Source: CAYUTA01 sp964447605 (GTDB lineage: Bacteria > Bacillota > Clostridia > Christensenellales > CAG-138). Taken from it: DNA of 23,692 nt. Location of the stretch: the NCBI GenBank assembly GCA_964447605.1, contig CAYUTA010000038.1:1-23692 (forward strand), written 5' to 3'. A program made the position numbers and the translations under genes. The notes below the pieces were generated by a model. That model saw only the letters and a program-made list of their open reading frames with translations, was not told the origin of the DNA and did no database searches. This document shows positions 7,292 to 14,628 of this stretch, in pieces. The stretch's first letter is position 1. Each line of letters begins with the position of its first letter.

Positions 7292-8617
7292 ATGGAAAAT
7301 CTGCTTTCCGAAAATCTCGTGAAAAACGCTCCGCTTGCCGACCGCATGCGGCCGCGCACGCTCGACGAGTTCGTCGGCCAGCGCCATATCGTTGGCGAGG
7401 GCAAGCTGCTGCGCCGCGCAATCGAAAGCGACCGGCTGCAGTCCTCCATCTTTTTCGGCCCGCCGGGCACGGGCAAGACCACGCTTGCAGCCGTCGTGGC
7501 CGCGGCGACCGGCGGCGCGTTTGCCAAGCTCAACGCCGTAACCGCGGGCGTGAAAGAGTTGCGCGAACTGGTTGGACAGGCCGAACAGAGACTCCAGTTA
7601 TACGGCCAGCCCACCTATTTGCTGCTGGACGAATGCCACCGCTGGAGCAGGACGCAGAGCGATTCGCTGCTGCCCGCGCTCGAAAAGGGGACGGTGCGCT
7701 TCATCGGATCAACGACCGAAAACCCCATGATCGCCATGACCAGCGCCATCGTGTCGCGCTGCCGTGTGTTTCAATTTTACCCGCTGACCGCGGAGGATGT
7801 GGAAACCGCGGTGCTGCGCGCGCTGTGTGACGAGGAGCGTGGCTTCGGTAAGCTCGCCGTCACGCTTGACGACGACGCGCTGCACACCATATCCGCCATC
7901 GCCAATGGCGACTGCCGCAATGCGCTCAACGCGCTCGAGCTGGCCGTTCTGACCACGCCCGCGGATGAGACGGGGCGGATTCACGTTACGCGCGGGATTG
8001 CGGCCGAGTCCAGCCAGCGCAAGGTGATCAAGTGCGACGAGCAGTTGTTTTACGATATGCTTTCGGCCTTTTGCAAAAGCCTGCGCGGCGGCGACAGCGA
8101 CGCGGCGCTTGCCTGGTTTGCGCGGCTGGTCTACGCGGGCGTGGACCCGCGCATCATCGCGCGCAGGCTCATCGCGCATGCCAGCGAGGACGTGGGGCTG
8201 GCCAATCCGCAGGCGATGGTGCAGGCCGTGACCGCCGCCACCGCGCTTGAGCACATCGGCATGCCGGAGGCCGCGCTTTCCCTGACGCAGGCGATCGTCT
8301 TCATCTGCGAATCGCCCAAGTCCAACAGCGTGGTCTGCGCCAAGGACGCAGCGCTATGCGACGCGGAGCACAGCTTTGACGAGCCCGTTCCTGTCTATCT
8401 GCGCGACACGGCTTATGCCGGCGCAAAGAAGCTCGGCCATGGAATCGGGTACCGGTATCCGCACGATTATCCCGGCCACTGGGTCGCGCAGGAATACATG
8501 CCTCCGTCTCTGAGGGGACGGCGCTACTATGAGCCCTCCGACCAGGGCCAGGAGGCGAAAATCAGGGAGAATCACGAGCGGCGCGACCGGCTGCGCAAGG
8601 GCGTGCCGGATCAATAA
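7292..8617 (+). CDS. rarA: Replication-associated recombination protein A (RarA/MgsA), AAA+ ATPase
   Basis: 441 residues, the usual family length. RarA is a clamp-loader-like ATPase that acts at stalled replication forks. Visible features: LADRMRPRTLDEFVGQRHIV at the N-terminus, Walker A GPPGTGKTT (residues 56-64), Walker B LLLDE (110-114), sensor-1 region FIGSTTENP (about 135-143), the arginine-finger region SRCRVFQF, and the RarA C-terminal tetramer domain with ARRLIAHASEDVGLANPQAM and the closing P-x-H-L/Y-R-D region VPVYLRDTAYAGAKKLGHG followed by YRYPHDYPGHWVAQEYMP. The Walker B loop reads DECHRWSRTQSDSLLPALE where most relatives have DEIHRFNKxQQDxLLPxVE, a modest variation. The PTS-like gene follows at 61 bases and is probably co-transcribed. 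Confidence 0.95.
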   Translation: MENLLSENLVKNAPLADRMRPRTLDEFVGQRHIVGEGKLLRRAIESDRLQSSIFFGPPGTGKTTLAAVVAAATGGAFAKLNAVTAGVKELRELVGQAEQRLQLYGQPTYLLLDECHRWSRTQSDSLLPALEKGTVRFIGSTTENPMIAMTSAIVSRCRVFQFYPLTAEDVETAVLRALCDEERGFGKLAVTLDDDALHTISAIANGDCRNALNALELAVLTTPADETGRIHVTRGIAAESSQRKVIKCDEQLFYDMLSAFCKSLRGGDSDAALAWFARLVYAGVDPRIIARRLIAHASEDVGLANPQAMVQAVTAATALEHIGMPEAALSLTQAIVFICESPKSNSVVCAKDAALCDAEHSFDEPVPVYLRDTAYAGAKKLGHGIGYRYPHDYPGHWVAQEYMPPSLRGRRYYEPSDQGQEAKIRENHERRDRLRKGVPDQ

Positions 8618-8678
8618 AGAACACGCCCGGCAACGGGGCCGGGCAACGTATACATGCGCACAGGGAGGAACGACACAA

Positions 8679-9734
8679 ATGGAGGAACGACAGGCGCAGC
8701 GGCAAATAAAGCCGCGCGCGGAAAAGCTGAAAGCCTTTTTGGCACGCAAGAACATCCGTATTTCAGCTAAAGTGTATTTTGTCGACGCAATGGGCAGCAT
8801 GGCCTACGGCCTGTTTGCCACGCTGCTGATCGGCACGATTTTTGCCACGCTTGGCGAACGGCTCGGCGTGCCGGTGCTCGTACAGATCGCCGACTTTTGT
8901 AAAGCCGCGACGGGCCCCGCGCTCGGGCTTGCCATAGCCTATACGCTCAAAGCGCCCATGCTGGCGCTGCTTTCCGCCGCGGCGGTGGGGTATGCGGGCA
9001 ACGCGCTCGGGGGGCCGGTCGGCGCGCTGCTGGCGAGCATCGTCGGCGTGGAATTCGGCAAGCTTGTCAGCGGAGAAACGCGGGTGGACATCATCGTTAC
9101 CCCGGCGGCAACCATCCTGACCGGCTCGCTGATCGCCATCTTCATCGGCCCCGGCGTGTCGGCGCTGATGAACGGGCTGGGCGCGCTCATCATGCGCGCC
9201 ACCGAGTTGCAGCCGGTGTTGATGGGAATCGTCGTATCGGTTGTTGTGGGCATGGTGCTCACGCTGCCGATTTCAAGCGCGGCGCTCTGCGTAATGCTCA
9301 ATCTGTCCGGCCTCGCGGCGGGCGCGGCCACGGCGGGTTGCTGTGCGCAGATGATCGGCTTTGCCGTCATGAGCTTTTCCGAGAATCGCTGGGGCGGCCT
9401 GCTCGCGCAGGGGCTCGGCACGTCCATGCTGCAAATGGGAAATATCGTAAAAAACCCACGGATCTGGATACCGCCTACGCTGGCCGCGGCCGTCACCGGG
9501 CCGATTGCTTCCGCCGGGTTTGGACTCAGCTCCATCCCGACCGCGGCGGGCATGGGCACCTGCGGGCTGGTCGGGCCCATCGGCGTGCTCACGGCCATGC
9601 AGCCTGCGGCAGCCGTATGGCTGGGCATCGCGCTTATATGCTTTCTTCTGCCCGGCGTGCTGACCTGGTTGATCGCGCTGCCGCTGAAAAAATGGGGATG
9701 GATCAAGCCGGGCGATCTCAAGCTGGGGGCATAG
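8679..9734 (+). CDS. PTS_EIIC_2 / PfoR-family membrane protein
   Basis: 351 residues with about nine or ten hydrophobic helices, very rich in Gly and Ala. The ATG at 8679 follows CAGGGAGGAA, so the open frame further upstream is not used. The start KNIRISAKVYFVDAMGSMAYGLFATLLIGTI, the middle ISSAALCVMLNLSGLAAGAA and the end MGTCGLVGPIGVLTAM fit PF13303 (PTS_EIIC_2), whose members include PfoR, first described as a regulator of perfringolysin O. These proteins look like the membrane domain of a sugar PTS but have no attached IIA or IIB domain, so whether they transport or regulate is unclear. No PTS partner is nearby. A clear terminator follows. Confidence 0.8.
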   Translation: MEERQAQRQIKPRAEKLKAFLARKNIRISAKVYFVDAMGSMAYGLFATLLIGTIFATLGERLGVPVLVQIADFCKAATGPALGLAIAYTLKAPMLALLSAAAVGYAGNALGGPVGALLASIVGVEFGKLVSGETRVDIIVTPAATILTGSLIAIFIGPGVSALMNGLGALIMRATELQPVLMGIVVSVVVGMVLTLPISSAALCVMLNLSGLAAGAATAGCCAQMIGFAVMSFSENRWGGLLAQGLGTSMLQMGNIVKNPRIWIPPTLAAAVTGPIASAGFGLSSIPTAAGMGTCGLVGPIGVLTAMQPAAAVWLGIALICFLLPGVLTWLIALPLKKWGWIKPGDLKLGA

Positions 9735-9748
9735 GATCATGCCTGCCT

Positions 9749-9777
9749 CCCCGGGCCGTCAAAAAACCGGGGTTTTT
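9749..9777 (+). terminator. Rho-independent terminator after the PfoR-like gene
   Basis: CCCCGG (9749-9754) pairs with CCGGGG (9767-9772) across a 12-base loop, followed by TTTTT (9773-9777), 15 bases after the stop codon. Confidence 0.75.
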
Positions 9778-10384
9778 AACGGGCGCGCCGCAGCAAGCGC
9801 GGATTTTCCTGCGGCAGCACGCCTCGAACGGACGCGCCGTGACAACCGCCGTCCCCCCGGTTTATCCGACAGGGGCTTGTTGTGGCAGGGAAACGCTAAA
9901 CGGTCTGCCGCAGTTTTTTGCAGGCAACGCGTCATTTTCGCCGTGCTTGACAAAAAAATGCAGGATTTCCTGCACAACCCGTTCCAGGATTGACAAGATA
10001 AGCTTTTTTACCCCACCGCGCGCTTGCGCATCCCTTCCATCCGGGCGCTGTTCCGCGCACGTGCCCCGCCGTCCCGCTCCATTCCCCCAATTTGCCGGCG
10101 GGAACCGCTGTGGCGGGATTTTTGCATGCGGCGTCATTTCGGCCGCGCATGTCGCTGTAAACGACGGATTTTACAATGCGTCCTGCATTTTTTGAACCTC
10201 CGATTGACGGACCGGAAGAAATGCTTTCATCGTGGGCAAGGACGGCGCGCGTGTCCGCCGCCCGGGAGCCCTCGGGGCGAGAAGCAAAGCCTGCAACCCT
10301 AAAAAAGGCCATGGGAGCGTTCGGAGGGCCGCCGCCTTCCGGAGGTTCGTTCCGGCTCCGCCGGGAAGCTTTGCCGGCGGAACG
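9778..10384. other. About 600 bases with no recognisable gene
   Basis: Short open frames exist on both strands, but none shows a family signature together with a ribosome site. What can be seen: CTGCGGCAG (9809-9817) is complementary to CTGCCGCAG (9905-9913), which is followed by TTTTTT, enclosing a CCCC/GGGG hairpin. A near-perfect 16-base palindrome TGCAGGATTTCCTGCA (9959-9974) lies just after a TTGACA (9947-9952), but no -10 box follows. A hairpin TCCGCCGG/CCGGCGGA (10357-10381) sits beyond the end of the broken regulator gene and could be what remains of its terminator. Much of the stretch is probably decayed coding sequence. Confidence 0.5.
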
Positions 10385-11538
10385 GACCGGGCACACGTTG
10401 AAGCGCGCTTTTCACGCAAGAAATCGATGCAAAAAAATCCAAGCCGCATGCAAATGCAATCTCCAGCAGACCTTTGGTGGTATCGCGCAGGAGCATCTTG
10501 CTTGCCTCCACACGCGTTTTGTTGATGAAAGCGGAGATGGTATAGCCGGTCTCCTGCCGAAAGACGCTGCTGAGGTACGGCTTTGAAAGGCAGACCTTGT
10601 TGGCGATCGCCGCTTGGAGCGGTAGTTTTTCCGAATGCAGTCCATCGCCCTATAGACGATATTGACGTGCTTGCTGGAGGTATCGCCGAATGAGACGGAC
10701 ACGAACTGCCGCACGATCCCGGACAGCCATTTGCTCAGCTCATCGATTGTTGAGAACCGGTCGATCTCCCGGACATGTTCGGCGCTGAAGCGGAAAATCT
10801 GGCCGACGCCGGCGCCTGCGGAGATCAGCGCGCGGGAAATGACGACGATCAGTTCGAGTGCGCGCCTTGATGTCGGTCAGGCCGCCCATGTGGTAAAAAC
10901 AGATGTGGCCGAGCAGCCGGTTCAAAAGATCCTGCGAGCCCTCGCGGTCGTGGCTTGCGATCAGCTGAGAAGGCTGATTTTCTGAATTGAGAATATAGAC
11001 GTAGTGATCATCGGCCTCCGCGTATTTTGCGCGCACGTCATAGATTGTGTTCAAAAACTGCTGTTGGTCGTATTCGCAGGCCCCGGATGCATGGGCATAG
11101 ACAATGCCTCTTGCTGCCGCTTTCGTAATTTTGGCCAGCTGGTTGACTTGCAGGGGACTCATCTTTACCACGGATTCCAACTCGTTGCGCATGTCCTCAT
11201 GCAGCAGATACCATGTGGAATCCTGCACGCGCCGCGCATAATGATCGACCCCGCAATGAGACCGCAGGAGCGTCCCCCTCGAAATCCCGCAGCGCCGCCA
11301 CGAATAATCAGCGCCATGGGGCAGTAGCAAACGAGAGAGCCCCCCAACGATAAGCCTCGTTGAGACCGTATAAATGCGTGCGCATCCCGTCCTTTTGCGC
11401 GTGGGGACAGACGCTGCAAAAGCGGTTCGTGGGCGCATCATCGGAAAAGCGATATCCCTCGGACAGCGAGATGGACATGTACGGCACGTTGGTGACGCCC
11501 TGCAATTCCTGGCGTGTTTCAACACATTTTTGGAACAT
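10385..11538 (-). pseudogene. PocR-sensor / AraC-type transcriptional regulator, multiply frameshifted
   Basis: Reading the minus strand from about 11538 across frames rebuilds one regulator. A PocR-like sensor gives ELQGVTNVPYMSISLSEGYR, FCSVCPHAQKDGMR, EAYRWGGSLVCYCPMAL and CGLIAGSIIM; then a linker DSTWYLLHEDMRNELESVVK to VYILNSENQPSQLIASHD and LIVVISRALISAGAGVGQIF; then an AraC helix-turn-helix, SKHVNIVYRAMDCIRKNYRS, SKPYLSSVFRQETGYTISAF and EASKMLLRDTTKGLLEIAFA. Frame changes occur near 11330, 11230, 10865, 10620 and again close to 10440. PocR domains (PF10114) sense small molecules and often control corrinoid or propanediol genes, which fits the RACo gene upstream. The N-terminus is abutted onto the truncated DUF2284 gene. 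It cannot make a full protein as sequenced. Confidence 0.75.
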
Positions 11539-11869
11539 AACGCGAACACCTCAATGGAAGGTTGGGGCGGAGCGTTTGCGCGCAGGCGATGAAATCGAGG
11601 AAACGCGGCCTGTGCGCTGCCTCGACGGCCATCATGGCCTCAAAATCAGAGGAGGCGGACAACGTTCCCACGCTCTGCACGGGCACGCCGCGCCGGCATT
11701 CCCGCGTGGCCGTTTCCAGCGCCGCAACGTCGCCGCAGCGGTTCTGCTCGCACATCGCGCGTACCTTGAGGAAATAGTTCGGGTTGGCGGGCTCCAGCGC
11801 GCACGCCTCGGAAAACCCGAGCGACAGCGCCAAATCAAGCAGCGTCCGCGTGGTTTCGTCCCGCGTCAC
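11519..11869 (-). pseudogene. DUF2284 metal-binding protein, truncated and internally deleted
   Basis: A GTG at 11869 starts two bases after the RACo stop (TAG 11873-11871), with AGAGGGGG upstream inside RACo, so translation looks coupled. The 116 codons show DUF2284 (PF10050) features: LLDLALSLGFSEACALEP, VRAMCEQNRCG, and RRGVPVQSVGTLSASSDFEA with MMAVEAAHRPRFLDF. Two key parts are absent. The Y-G-x-x-W-x-C-P-P segment that should follow R-C-G has been lost in frame (R-C-G runs straight into DVAALETATREC), and the C-terminal cysteine cluster is missing because the frame runs into the PocR remnant and stops (CSRYVPKMC). DUF2284 proteins accompany corrinoid methyltransferase and activator genes. 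It is open but almost certainly inactive. Confidence 0.7.
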
Positions 11870-11870
11870 C

Positions 11871-13418
11871 CTACGCCCCCTCTTTGAATGACATTTGCTC
11901 AATGAACTGCTCGGTGAAAACGGGATCCTCCGCAAGCGGCAGCGTTTCGGCTCCGGCGGCAAGCGCAGCGCAGACGGCGAGCGCATCCCGGTCGAGAAGC
12001 AGGCGCACCGCGCCCATCCCGGCGGCGTTACCGACAGGGTGAATCTTTCCGCGCGTCCATGGCGGGAGCAAACCGACGGCGAGCGCGCTTTCAATATGCA
12101 GCCGGCTGCCGAAACCGCCGGCCAGATACAGCGCATCGACGCTTCCCGCCGCGCCGCCGCGCCGAACCAACGTTTCAATGCCCGCGCGAATGGCGGCTTT
12201 GGCGAGCTGCAACGCGCGGACGTCCTTTTGTGTGAACCACACTTCGTCCGTCAGCCGGCGGACAGACCGCCCATCCACCGCATCGCGGCAGTCGAGGAAG
12301 CCGGATTCGTCCACGTCCCCGTTCTGCAGCAGGCAGGCCAAAAGATCCAGCGCACCGGAGCCGCAGAGCGAAGCGGCACGGCCATCCCCGATGACATGGA
12401 AGCCCAGCCCGTCCGGCTCCCGCCAAACTGCGTCCACCGCGCCGCGGACGGCGCAGCCGCCTTTCTCAATGCCCGCGCCCTCAAAGGCCGGACCGGCGGC
12501 CGTGGAACAGCATAACAGGCGGGAACCACTCTTAAAAACGAGCTCTCCGTTTGTGCCGATGTCGGCAAGCATGGCGATCCCGTCCGCTTCCGGCAGGCCG
12601 GAGGCGAGGATGGCGCAGCTGATGTCCGCCCCGACATAGGCGGAGATGCAGCGCGGCAGGTAGATGCGGCAGTCAAACCGCCAGCCATCAAACAACCCTG
12701 CGGCAGGCTGAAACCGACCGAATAGCTCGCCCGCAGCAAAGGGATAGCGGGCGAGCTGGCCAATATCGTATCCGCACAGAAAATACAGCATTGCGGTATT
12801 ACCGGTCAGCACGGCGGCGTCGATATCGGCGGGTGAATGTCCGCTCGATCGGCAGAGCGCGGCTGCAAGGCCGGAGATGCAGCCCCGTATGGCATCCGTG
12901 AGCGCGCCTGCGCTGCCGCCCAGCGCGTGTTCAAAGCGCGTGATGACGTCTGCCCCGAACGCGCGCTGTGGGTTTTCCCGCAGGGCTGCGCCAAGCGGCT
13001 TGCCGTCCATGAGATCAAACAGATACGCGGCGACCGTAGTCGTGCCGATGTCCACCGCGAGGCCGAGCCGCTCGCCCCATGGCCGGAGCGCTCGCGCCGC
13101 GCCCGCGCCGTACAGCTCGCCGGACATATCCCGCGCCGCATCCAGGCGAATAAAGGCGTCCGGCCCGGTCACGGTGGCCGCGCAGGCGAGCCGGACACCG
13201 GCGGCCAGTTCCGCGTCGGTGAGGAGCGCCTGTTCCGTCTTGGCGGGCGCGGACACGTTGCCCGCGAGAAAGACGCGACATTTACCGCATTTGCCCCGCC
13301 CTCCGCACGGCGCTTCCAGATAGAAGCCCGCTTCATGGAGCAGCGCCGCAACGCCAACGGGACTGCCGTCCCACGCGCGCTCATATCTCGTTTGACCGTC
13401 CTGCAAAATCTGAATCAC
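11871..13418 (-). CDS. RACo-like ASKHA protein: ATP-dependent reductive activator of corrinoid proteins
   Basis: 515 residues from a GTG at 13418 with AGAGGGG upstream. The N-terminal plant-type [2Fe-2S] ferredoxin domain has Cys38, Cys44 and Cys47 (APCGGRGKCGKC) and Cys79 (RLACA). A linker follows, then the C-terminal ASKHA ATPase (DUF4445/RACo): LAVDIGTTTVAAYLFD, DVITRFEHALGG, AVLTGNTAMLYFLCG, a second nucleotide motif MLADIGTNGELVF, AAGPAFEGAGI and LYLAGGFGSRLHIESA. Known members use ATP to drive one-electron reduction of inactive Co(II) corrinoid proteins back to Co(I) in methyl transfer. It is shorter than the better-known ~630-residue RACo proteins. No corrinoid protein or methyltransferase is nearby. 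The downstream DUF2284 gene is translationally coupled but decayed. Confidence 0.88.
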   Translation of the reverse strand: MIQILQDGQTRYERAWDGSPVGVAALLHEAGFYLEAPCGGRGKCGKCRVFLAGNVSAPAKTEQALLTDAELAAGVRLACAATVTGPDAFIRLDAARDMSGELYGAGAARALRPWGERLGLAVDIGTTTVAAYLFDLMDGKPLGAALRENPQRAFGADVITRFEHALGGSAGALTDAIRGCISGLAAALCRSSGHSPADIDAAVLTGNTAMLYFLCGYDIGQLARYPFAAGELFGRFQPAAGLFDGWRFDCRIYLPRCISAYVGADISCAILASGLPEADGIAMLADIGTNGELVFKSGSRLLCCSTAAGPAFEGAGIEKGGCAVRGAVDAVWREPDGLGFHVIGDGRAASLCGSGALDLLACLLQNGDVDESGFLDCRDAVDGRSVRRLTDEVWFTQKDVRALQLAKAAIRAGIETLVRRGGAAGSVDALYLAGGFGSRLHIESALAVGLLPPWTRGKIHPVGNAAGMGAVRLLLDRDALAVCAALAAGAETLPLAEDPVFTEQFIEQMSFKEGA

Positions 13419-13444
13419 GCCGCCGTGTTCCCCTCTTTTTTGTC

Positions 13445-13474
13445 AGAATAGCATTCGGTTTCGGTGCCTGTCAA
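13445..13474 (-). promoter_or_regulatory. Promoter of the RACo gene
   Basis: On the minus strand a perfect TTGACA (13474-13469), an 18-base spacer and TATTCT (13450-13445) with an upstream TGC (extended -10). The transcript would start about 20 bases before the GTG start, leaving room for the AGAGGGG ribosome site. Confidence 0.7.
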
Positions 13475-13645
13475 GCGAATGAACCCGGCTTTCGGGCCTA
13501 CAGACCCGTTTTTTGCACAACTTATTTCAAGCTCAAAAAATAGCGCCGCCTTTTTGTCGTTCTGTTCAGGAAACGAAATCTGTGCGCGTGGTATAAAAAT
13601 GACGGGGACATATCCAAACGCAAGTCGCACAACAGGAGAAGAGAA

Positions 13646-14169
13646 ATGGCGCAGATCAACATGAGGGCATGGGTACGGGAGACGATGGCGGCGGGAATGG
13701 AGGCCGTCGCCGCACGCGTGCCGACCGCTCCGCCATGTCCATGATGGACCTTTCTGTGGAGGCGGATGACGCGCGGCTTCCGACAAAGGAACCGCGGGAG
13801 TATGTGATTCCGACCGTTTCGCAATTCCAAGCGATCATGCAGGATTTGCAAACGGCGGATTGCTATCTTGTAATTTTGACCTGCGCGCTGCTTGGTTGCC
13901 GCATCGGCGAGGCGCTTGGCCTGTATTGGGAGGATATCGACTTTACGAAGGGTACCATTTCATTCAAGCGTGCTTATATTTTGAATGCCATTTCGAAGAA
14001 ACCGGGCGTTGGCGAACGGAAAATTTCCAACGGGCGGCGCACGGTGCAGAAAATTATGTGCCAGCCGCAAAAACAACAGGTTGTTCATAAAAAGCGTGAT
14101 AGGGGCATGGGGCGGCAACTTTTTTATATACTCCCCAAAATTAAGGATAATGGCAAAAACGCGTTATGA
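13646..14169 (+). pseudogene. Tyrosine recombinase (phage-type integrase) fragment
   Basis: A good AGGAG (13634-13638) precedes the ATG at 13646, which opens a 32-codon frame, MAQINMRAWVRETMAAGMEA and on, stopping at 13744. Sequence in the next frame continues with RADRSAMSMMDLSVEADDAR, LPTKEPREYVIPTVSQFQAI and LLGCRIGEALGLYWEDIDF. The last block is box I of tyrosine recombinases (A/G-x-R-x-G-E-x-L-x-L-x-W-x-D-I-D), including the catalytic Arg. After TKGTISFKRAYI the similarity fades and the frame stops at 14167-14169, so the H-x-x-R and Tyr parts and most of the core-binding domain are absent. The fragment marks the GC change into the sugar island. An alternative is that the first 32 codons belong to an unrelated short gene. 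Confidence 0.7.
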
Positions 14170-14264
14170 GTAAGGAGAACCATATGATGTGGATTTAAGG
14201 TCGAAAAAACCTTAGTGTCTAGCTGAAAACTGTCGGTAAAGGAGAGAATTTTTTGCGAGTGTAA

Positions 14265-14292
14265 GACATCCCCGACCTACGCCGGGGATGTC
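14265..14292. terminator. Hairpin at the 3' end of the sugar island, possible terminator
   Basis: A perfect 10-bp stem, GACATCCCCG (14265-14274) with CGGGGATGTC (14283-14292), and an 8-base loop. It lies 12 bases beyond the stop of the last minus-strand gene. On the plus strand it is followed by ATTTCTTAATTTTT; on the minus strand no U-run follows, so its strength there is uncertain. The rest of 14170-14304 holds only a small AAGGT/ACCTT hairpin (14199-14215) and no gene. Confidence 0.5.
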
Positions 14293-14304
14293 ATTTCTTA
14301 ATTT

Positions 14305-14628
14305 TTATACTTTACCACTACTCCAGAAAAATACTTCCTGTAACAACTCTTTTGGCGAAGCAATTCCACCTTCAATCATCTTGTCCATTTTTTCATCCCA
14401 TCGCCGGGTCGCGTCGTTTCCTTCCATTTTACCAAACACATCTTCCAGCTTGTCATCACATTCCAGCACATAGATAAACTGGTTGCCGTTACGGAATATG
14501 GAATAATTCTTTATACCCGCTTTTCTGTGCGCTTCCAAAATCTCAGGCCATGGTTCCAGATGATACTTTGTGTATTCGTCGGCGCATTCCGGTTTAATCT
14601 GCCATGTCCAAACATATTTGCTCGTCAG
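14305..14628 (-). CDS. L-rhamnose mutarotase-like protein, CTG start
   Basis: RhaM-type proteins are small ferredoxin-fold enzymes that interconvert alpha and beta anomers of L-rhamnose and related sugars. The frame gives 107 residues, matching the family's roughly 104: TSKYVWTWQIKPECADEYTK, YHLEPWPEILEAHRKAGIKN, YSIFRNGNQFIYVLEC, a TRRWDEKMDKM segment and the closing LQEVFFW. The H-x-x-x-W/P-W-P-E-I and Y-S-I-F blocks are family hallmarks. The first in-frame ATG (14538) would remove strand 1 and helix 1. Between the preceding in-frame stop and that ATG there is no ATG, GTG or TTG; a CTG at 14628 directly after the isomerase stop (TAA CTG) is the only plausible start. Translational coupling could favour it. 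Confidence 0.75.
   Translation of the reverse strand: MTSKYVWTWQIKPECADEYTKYHLEPWPEILEAHRKAGIKNYSIFRNGNQFIYVLECDDKLEDVFGKMEGNDATRRWDEKMDKMIEGGIASPKELLQEVFFWSSGKV

Noticed and set aside
9820..9900. Cobalamin riboswitch in the stretch before the corrinoid-related genes
   Set aside because: A GGCAGGGAAAC-like piece is present, but the B12 box and the other conserved blocks of the riboswitch are missing, and the orientation does not lead into RACo.
9778..10195. Continuation of open frames beyond the PfoR-like gene as a further gene
   Set aside because: No ribosome site or family signature; the frames begin inside or just after a strong terminator.
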